This document shows, piece after piece, positions 56,901 to 64,000 of a stretch of DNA of 64,000 nt. Numbering within the stretch: position 1 is the first letter of the stretch; the number at the start of each line of letters is the position of its first letter. This DNA is from Stercorarius parasiticus. Its lineage: Eukaryota; Chordata; Aves; Charadriiformes; Stercorariidae. The notes under the pieces were generated by a model. The model was not told where the DNA came from. It worked only from the letters and a program-made list of their open reading frames with translations, and did not search any database. The DNA lies in contig VWZL01003401.1 in the NCBI GenBank assembly GCA_013396915.1, positions 1,073,898 to 1,137,897 on the forward strand, in the 5' to 3' direction. The position numbers were made by a program, and so were the translations under genes.

Positions 56901-59900
56901 AGAGTTGCTTTGACCCTGCAGCCAAGCCATGGAGGAAAGCCCACATTTGGGGATTTCCACGCTCAGTCTGAAAGTGAGAGGAAAGCATGTCCATGAACAA
57001 AGGCCTCGACAAGCACCGGCAGGTTCATGAAGTGCCTCGATGCATGGTTTAATAGTTGACTCATTGCTAGTGACACAGAAACCTCAGGACTATTACCCAG
57101 GTGGCACATATTTTTCAAGGATTTCTATGAAGGCTCGCTCCATTTTTGGAAAGGACTAAAGACCAACCTATTGAGGAGGGGAAGAGGGGAAAGGACAAAA
57201 AAGAAAACAAAGCTAAAAGGATCCCAGGAAATCGTTTACCAGCCCGTCTCCAGAGTTAAATCCAGTACATGTATTTAATTCCTGATATATGTTTAATCTG
57301 CTCTACACAGCTGGAAGTCAAGAAATTTTGATGGACTTCTCAGGTAACCTGCTCCACTACTTCACTAGTTTTACCAGTGGAAAGCTTTACCCATTGCCTA
57401 ACTTTGCTGTAAGCTGAGACGTCTTTCTTGTCATACCCACCCCCAGGCAGAATAAACTATTCATTCCTCTTTCCAAAAGTCTTTTTCATTGACAAAGTTA
57501 AATTTAAGAGGGATTTCAGGAAAAGGTTTCTCAACAGATCAGGTACTTTTTCTGGCAAGTGTACATTTTATGCACTCAAATACAATTATATATTACTTGA
57601 AGTAACATTTACCCACTTTATATTTCTAAGAAATCAATTCCTTATACATGCAATATAAATTAGTTCAAAGTTAGCTTCAGTACAACTGTTACTTATCAGT
57701 TTTCCACAGTATGTCCAAGTCAGTTTACCCAAGGGAAATATTCTTTCAGCTGTTACCTCGGGGGTAGATATGAATGTAGTATTTATAGAATTTATTGAGT
57801 AACCAAGAAAATGAGCTTTTACAGATAGATAGAAAATTTCTGAAATCCATACACCCGTAGCATATAAACACATACTCCTCGGTCTCTCTGTACCTAATAC
57901 CCTGCACACCAACACAGTGTCCAACCTTGTGTCAAGTCTGTAAGCTCTAATAAGCAGCAAAATTGCCTGAACTCTAAACTGTTTTTCCAGAGAAAGTGGT
58001 TGAATTAAGCTAAGACAATTGTTTTCTGAAATCAGAAGGAAGTCAGGTATTTCAGAGCTCGTACAGACCATCACATAAAATGTGTTTGTATCTTACTGTG
58101 TGTCTGTATGGGTACACTTATAACCAAAATATTTATCATCAGCTCTTTAATGATCTAATGTATTTATAGCAGTTCTTCCAACATATCAGAGTCAAGATGT
58201 GACTATTTTGATTTTAAGGCTATCATAAAACATTTGGTATGCTGTTAAAGAGAAGCATTATGCAATTGCTGAAAGAGTCTCTTCATCATCCTTAATAAAC
58301 AAAGTTTAATTATCGTAGACTTACCTAATGTGCAGAAATAACTTATAGGAGCTGTAAAATATTTTAAGATCCTATTCATTGTGGTCTAGAGAGATAAACA
58401 TCTTACTAGGGTGTACCTCAACATTTCCATGCTTTGAGGCCTGACAGAATGTTTCCCAAATTTTTTCTTAGGATCTGCAGAAAAGCAATCAAATGGTTTC
58501 ACTATATCAACGTCAGGAATATGTTTGTCCCCTGATTTAAGCTGCCTATGATGTAGAAAAGCATCTGGAAGCAAGCATTGCTTCTTATTGTCCACTAAAT
58601 TGCAGACAAAATGTCTTTTTCTAAATAGCAATATTAGCCGTAGCAACTGCAAGCAGTTGTACATCAGTAAAGCTCAAACCATCTGTCTGTAGTGCAATTT
58701 TTACATTTTTAGATATTCATAATGCTGTTTCACTGAGGTCTTGAAAATACTCATTTAGAAAGCGCACTATTCTTTTCTACCCCTTTTCCAGGGTTTTGAG
58801 GCATCAGTAGTCGCAATCTTTAATTGTTTTCTAAATTGAAAGAGGATCGTGTTATTCACAGTAAATGAAGCTCTCACTCTGAAAAGCTAGACTGCTTCAG
58901 AAATGGATAGAAAATGTTATTGAATTTGCTGTCATAATCAAGAGATTTATATGAATGGCTGCAGAGAGTACAATTGCTGTCTGATGCTTTTACAACACTA
59001 ATTTCTGTTTTTCTCTAAAAACCTATTGAGCTTTGTTTGTAGAAGCTATATTACAATTATTTTTTCTAATCTGTTCCATTTTCCTGCCTTCTTACATCTG
59101 ACAGTACCTCATCAGTCATAAAGAAATATTTTCTGCATGTGCTGATAAGCCTTATGTCCATACACCTGAACCGATCCATGCAAAGTCATTCCTCTGCTCA
59201 GGAAGGCAATGCAGAGCATTTCTTCCAACACAGGCAGGAGTGGAGATGTTGGGGGAAATGCTCACATCGTACTCACAGTCATGATCCATGCAGACCAGTC
59301 AAACCAATGATGCATCACTAGTATTTCAAGCTGGTCTTGTTTCACAATCAGCTTTCAGCTTGCAGGCCATGGATATACTCTGTTTGGTCAATATTTAAGT
59401 CATGAGAAATGGGAATAAAGCTACCCCTAGATCCTGCAATCTCGACCATTTAAGCATAATCACAGGTTCTTGCCTTTTACATAAGGTACAGCTATTTTGG
59501 AGACAAAAGTCAATTTAAAGCATATTTTGGTGTGGGATTAATGATGTTCCAGGTGCTTTGCAATGTAAACTGTTGTTTGATCAAATTCAAAGGACTTGAT
59601 GTTGCAACAAAAAGGGGGCACCTGGCCTTCTGACACTGTATGTGACAGAAAGTCAGAGAACCTTTCCAGAGAAGTAAAACCCTTCTCCATCTTTCCCAGG
59701 TCTTGACCCTCACTCAGCCAGGCTCTCTCTACAGCCTTCAGACAACAAACCTTCGGACAATGTCCATGAAGCCTCCACTCCAGGTCTTCTGAAGGAATCC
59801 TCTCCCCCACATCTTCTCTGAACTCTCACTCAGTTCTCCTCCCCAGCTCTGAAAGCAACATTTTTCTCTTTCCAGGTCCATGACCAAGTCGTGAAACCCT

Positions 59901-62867
59901 CATTGTATGACTTCCCTCCCTGCTCAGAAAGTGCCAGTAACGCAGTAACTCTTTATGGGCTGGGGGCCTCACCTATTTATAGGCTGCGAGATGAACATTT
60001 CCAGAGAGCCTTGTTATGACTTCTGCGCAGAAGTTTCCATGCCATGCCTGAGTGAATTGGCGTACCATCACACACACTCTAGCACAACACACTTCATTGC
60101 AGAAGTCAGTTCAGCAATTCACAAAGCATATCACATTTGACATTTACATAGTCGCTAACGAAACTTTTCAGAAGATCTTCTCCTCACGGAAGATTTCTTT
60201 ACCTGGTGTACCAATACAACACTCGATGCATAGTGTAATATAGTAATTTCATGGGTAAAGTCTGTCATCCTCAGCTATGGTTTAATAGCTTTTTCTTTAG
60301 AAAACGGATTTTCTTAGTTTTATCCAAAGACACAAGCTCCTTACACTAAAGACAAGTGCCTTCAGAGAAGACAGATCACACTGAAAATAGATCCTTAACC
60401 CATAACTACAGCATGCCTTAGACAGAGCTTAACAGGCTGATTTGGTCCACTCTCACGCGACAAAGTGGTGGAGCAAGGGATGCCCCTGAAAATAAGCAGT
60501 GGCTGATCACATACACTCAATATGTGGAAGTACTTTCTCCCACTGATCCTAGATTAGCCCTAAAAGACTCTGCAAGCCCTCCTGTCACACAGCTCTGTCT
60601 TTCATTCTGCTGTATGTATGGGGGTTGGTCAACCCGCTTGCCTATGTGGTGGTAATACAGCCTCTTTGTTGATCTGTCATGTGCCATCTGCATGTGAGGG
60701 ACCTTCCCCATGCTTGCCATGCTGAGGACCATTATGTACTGCACCATTCCTCATGCAGGACAATCACATTGGCAGTTAGCACCACAGTCCTTTTTTCTAT
60801 GATGTTTCTCTTTGTCTCTCTCTCTGTGTTACAGAGCAAGTACCACATACTCATAATGCCTGTCCAGCAGTGGCAGCCTTCAGTCCCAGGGCATCTCTGA
60901 GCCCTTCCAGCCAGGTTCTCCTGCTCTGCTCCCTCCATGCTCTGCAACATCTGCTGTCCATGTCCTGAGCTAAAGACACACAAATACCTTGTGCCCAGCA
61001 ACATTGGTTCTGTGAACAAAGAGAGAATGATGCTACAAGAAGAAAGGAAAAGACAAAAGAAGGAAAACTAATCCATTTTTCAGAGGTCATGAGACACTGG
61101 GACTCCAGGTTTCTTCTGTCTTTCAAAATGCATCATTAATTGTCAACATTTAAAAATTATCTGTGTGGTGCTTTTCTGGAAAAACATAGCTGACCTCTTA
61201 TTATAAGAGTTATGCAGATTCTAAAACATGTATTGGACTATCTTAATCCAACCAGGTCTTAATCTAGGACTCCATTTCTCAGGATGTTATGGACATTTGA
61301 AAGTAGAAGAATCCGAATTTTAAGACCTGTTATTAGGAACATGAAGCCAATGTACATCAGGCCTTATGAGTTGAGGTCAGTAACATTTACTACAAGTAAT
61401 TATTCACAAGTCTTTTTAATAGATTTTAAATCCCAAAGCAACCTTTGTATGAATTCCGGCCTTTCCTAAACAGCAGATATTTAACTAAATTAAAGGGTTT
61501 TTATAACTGAATAACCACTCATGCTTATGTAAGCATTTTCAATGGCCTTGTGCATTTTATTTCTGGTATAATTCTTCTAGTTTCAGCACTAAACTTTCTT
61601 ATGACCACCTGCTAGGGTGAAGAACTCTCTATTATAAAAATACCTGTTTCCACAAGGTAATGAAAGTTTCTGGAGAGCACACTTGTTAAAACCAGTGTGC
61701 CAGGTGCAATGCCATCAATATCGTAGACAGTAGTAATGAATTACTGAGTGTTGACCAACTTTACTAACATTATCTTCTAGTTTCTTTCAATATTTGTTTT
61801 AGTCCCCCCGTTTCGCCAAGAGTGCTGATCAGCTGATGCACATCTTGGCCTTTGTGTTAGGGTGGATACAAAGGTGTCCCCATGCAGTCTCTCTTGATAG
61901 AAGGGAGCTACTGCAGAGGACCCCATGGAGACCTCTTGATGTTGCCTGGAGAACAACCTCCTCTTCCAAGAAGGATGAGGAGATGTCTCTCAGCTCCCAG
62001 CACAACACCCAGATGAGGTTCTCCAGAGCTTCCTTGCCCTGGTTTACTGGCAAATGTCTCTTGGTGACAGAATTTTGCCTGCAGGCAACAGAGATAACCG
62101 TTGGAGGTCATCACAAGGGAGTCACAGAAACTCACACTGGGGTTTTTGCTTCTCATTTATGCCTACTAAGAGACGTACATGTTAGTCTCTGCTCTTATTC
62201 AAGCCTGTGTATTCATTTTAACTTATGCGAAGCTGCAGCTGAGGAAAAAATTATTTTCCAGCATCCAAAATTTAACAGTTCACCTCATAAATATACCACT
62301 TTATAAACCCAGTATATCTATCCAGAGATCTTCAGATACTAACAATTTAAAAAAAAATAAATAAAATACACACAGACATGCAGACACATCTTCATTCCTG
62401 CTTGCACTCAGAGGCAAAACCTTTGACCAGGAAACCCTGGATTTCAGTGATACTAAGCAGTAAATTCAGTCGTTCTTTTGTTACACTCTGGAGTCTGTGA
62501 TTATTCCTGTCTTTTCAGAAATAAGGTACTGAATATGCACAAAAAACAGCTCCACAGATGAGTAGAATGGCCTAACACTTGCAGAGCAATCTTCAAAATG
62601 TTTGTGCATATGAACTACTGAACTCCTGTACTATACAGATAACAAACTTAAAAGCATGAAAATATCTAACCTCGTACGGAAGTCCTCAGTAACAGAGAAG
62701 GTATATAAAAAGTTGACAGATTTGGTATTACTTATTAATCTCCTTTTCTAGGCTTAAAACAAGATTTATAACTACTGTACAAACATCTTCCTGACATCTT
62801 GGCACGTAAGACAAACTATTCTAAGAGGAAAAATACTTTACAAACAAAAGAAGACAAATACAGAAAA
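44998..62867. other. long intergenic region, no gene seen
   Basis: About 18 kb without a recognisable exon, RNA gene or repeat family beyond simple tracts. Two stretches, about 50,240-50,830 and 52,600-54,300, are GC-richer and carry overlapping long open frames on both strands, which is expected from base composition. In human the region after QRSL1 is also a gene-poor interval before CD24 and MTRES1. Confidence 0.55.
49914..49969. repeat. G10 run followed by T-rich tract
   Basis: Ten consecutive G, then ATTGGTTTATTTGTTGTTG and a T-rich tract with TTTTG units. A low-complexity patch prone to slippage and assembly error. Confidence 0.85.
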
Positions 62868-63425
62868 AATCATAGAATAGAATCATAGAATCATAGAATC
62901 TTCATGGCTGGAAAGGACCTTTGAGATCATCGAGTCCAACCATACACACACAAAAAAACCCCTACAATTTCTGTCACTAGAGCATGCCCTGAAGTGCCAA
63001 ATCTACACGTTTCTTAAATACCTCTAGGGATGGTGACTCAACCACCTCCCTGGCAGGCTGTTCCAGTGCATGACCACTCTCTCAGTAAAGTAATTCTTCC
63101 TAATATCTAATCTCAACCTCCCCTGCCGCAACTTCAGACCATTTCCTCTGGTCCTGTCATTATTCACCTGGGACAAGAGGCCAACACCCACCTCTCTACA
63201 ACCTCCTTTCAGGTAGTTGTAGAGGGCAATGAGGTCTCCCCTCAGCCTCCTCTTCTCCAAACTAAACATGCCCAGTTCCCTCAGCCTCTCCTCATATGGC
63301 TTGGTCTCCAGACCCCTCACCAGCTTGGTAGCTCTCCTCTGGACCCGCTCCAGCACTTCAATGTCCCTCTTGTACAGAGGGGCCCAGAATTGAACACAGT
63401 ACTCGAGGTGGTCAATCATACTCAG
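62868..63425 (-). mobile_element. CR1 LINE, 5'-truncated, with intact ORF2 tail
   Basis: Starts with three tandem ATCATAGAAT units (the reverse-complemented CR1 tail), then TTCATGGCTGGAAAGGACCT and TCATCGAGTCCAACCATAC. The minus strand holds an unbroken frame (63,419-63,024) with CR1 ORF2 C-terminal motifs: [57 protein letters not shown] and MHWNSLP. It is the best-preserved CR1 coding fragment here, but without the polymerase core it cannot be active. Confidence 0.95.
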
Positions 63426-64000
63426 CTATAATTTAATTCTCTAGCACTCCTTCTTATTATTATTTCCCCCTCCCTCAACATAGGGATGATTATAAAAATA
63501 TCTATCAAATTCAAAATCAACAGGAGACATTTTGGGTCATATCTGACCAATGTAGGATTTGCTAGGAAACAAAACCAATACACAAGAGCATTGTCACTGA
63601 AATTCTAACTGCAAAGCAAAGTTTCCATCCTCTTCTTTCTTGGACAATTTCAGTTCTCTTCTAGAAAATCCAGCAAACAAATTTCTTCACTACTTTTCCT
63701 GTGATTCCTTACTCTCTCCTTGGCCAACTGAGTTGAAATCAATAAACATTGTTTTAGCATGTATACAAAAACCTATTTAATAGGAACATCAATCAAGAAT
63801 GGGAAAGAGAATTTAATGAAAGCAAAACATATTAAATAAGACCACTATTTTACTCAAAATATACAATTATGAGACCAACGTGTTTTCTTAGGTGACAGCA
63901 TTTAATGCTTTTAAACACACATTGAAGGCACAGTCTTAAGTAAAGACTCAGTACCATAGTTCTTTCTGAAGCTTTTACAAGTATCTAGCAATTTTACCCC
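63426..64000. other. intergenic right edge
   Basis: AT-rich unassigned sequence. No gene or repeat recognised. Confidence 0.6.

Noticed and set aside
1..64000. CRISPR arrays, defence systems, operons or prophage
   Set aside because: The window is vertebrate nuclear DNA with spliced genes and CR1 LINEs; no direct-repeat/spacer arrays or prokaryotic gene clusters were seen.
35600..64000. CD24 or MTRES1, expected next genes by human synteny
   Set aside because: I saw no exon with their motifs; in human they lie well beyond QRSL1, so they are probably outside this window.

Overview
The window looks like nuclear DNA of a bird. The repeats are mainly CR1 LINE fragments carrying the typical avian 3' end (tandem ATTCTATGATTCT-like units), with a few very old MIR-type SINE remnants and no mammalian-type young repeats. 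Both genes are split into short exons with GT-AG introns. The species cannot be told from the sequence alone.

Layout. Positions 1-7,651 hold the distal intron and/or 3' flank of RTN4IP1; no exon was found there. Positions 7,652-21,877 (minus strand) hold RTN4IP1, a mitochondrial NAD(P)H oxidoreductase of the medium-chain dehydrogenase/reductase family. Eight coding exons join in frame into 356 residues; the last exon (about 35 codons in human) was not located. Positions 21,878-22,170 are a short CpG-rich bidirectional promoter with two CCAAT boxes and a YY1-type AAGATGGCGGC element. Positions 22,171-35,255 (plus strand) hold QRSL1, the GatA subunit of the mitochondrial GatCAB glutamyl-tRNA(Gln) amidotransferase. 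It is complete: 11 coding exons, 1,575 coding bases, 524 residues, all splice phases consistent and the Lys-Ser-Ser amidase triad intact. From about 35.6 kb to the right edge I recognise no gene. That 28 kb contains CR1 copies, including a young CR1 inserted into an ancient CR1/L3-like element and a closely similar inverted CR1 pair near 39-42 kb.

Both genes make nuclear-encoded mitochondrial proteins and are transcribed divergently from one promoter. The same head-to-head pair is known in human at 6q21, so this is conserved vertebrate synteny and not a new system. I found no CRISPR array, viral gene, rRNA or tRNA, and no convincing undescribed system. The more useful observations are the shared promoter with a 5'-leader upstream ORF, the unlocated last RTN4IP1 exon, the nested and inverted CR1 structure, a frame-open short intron in QRSL1, and ancient MIR remnants.
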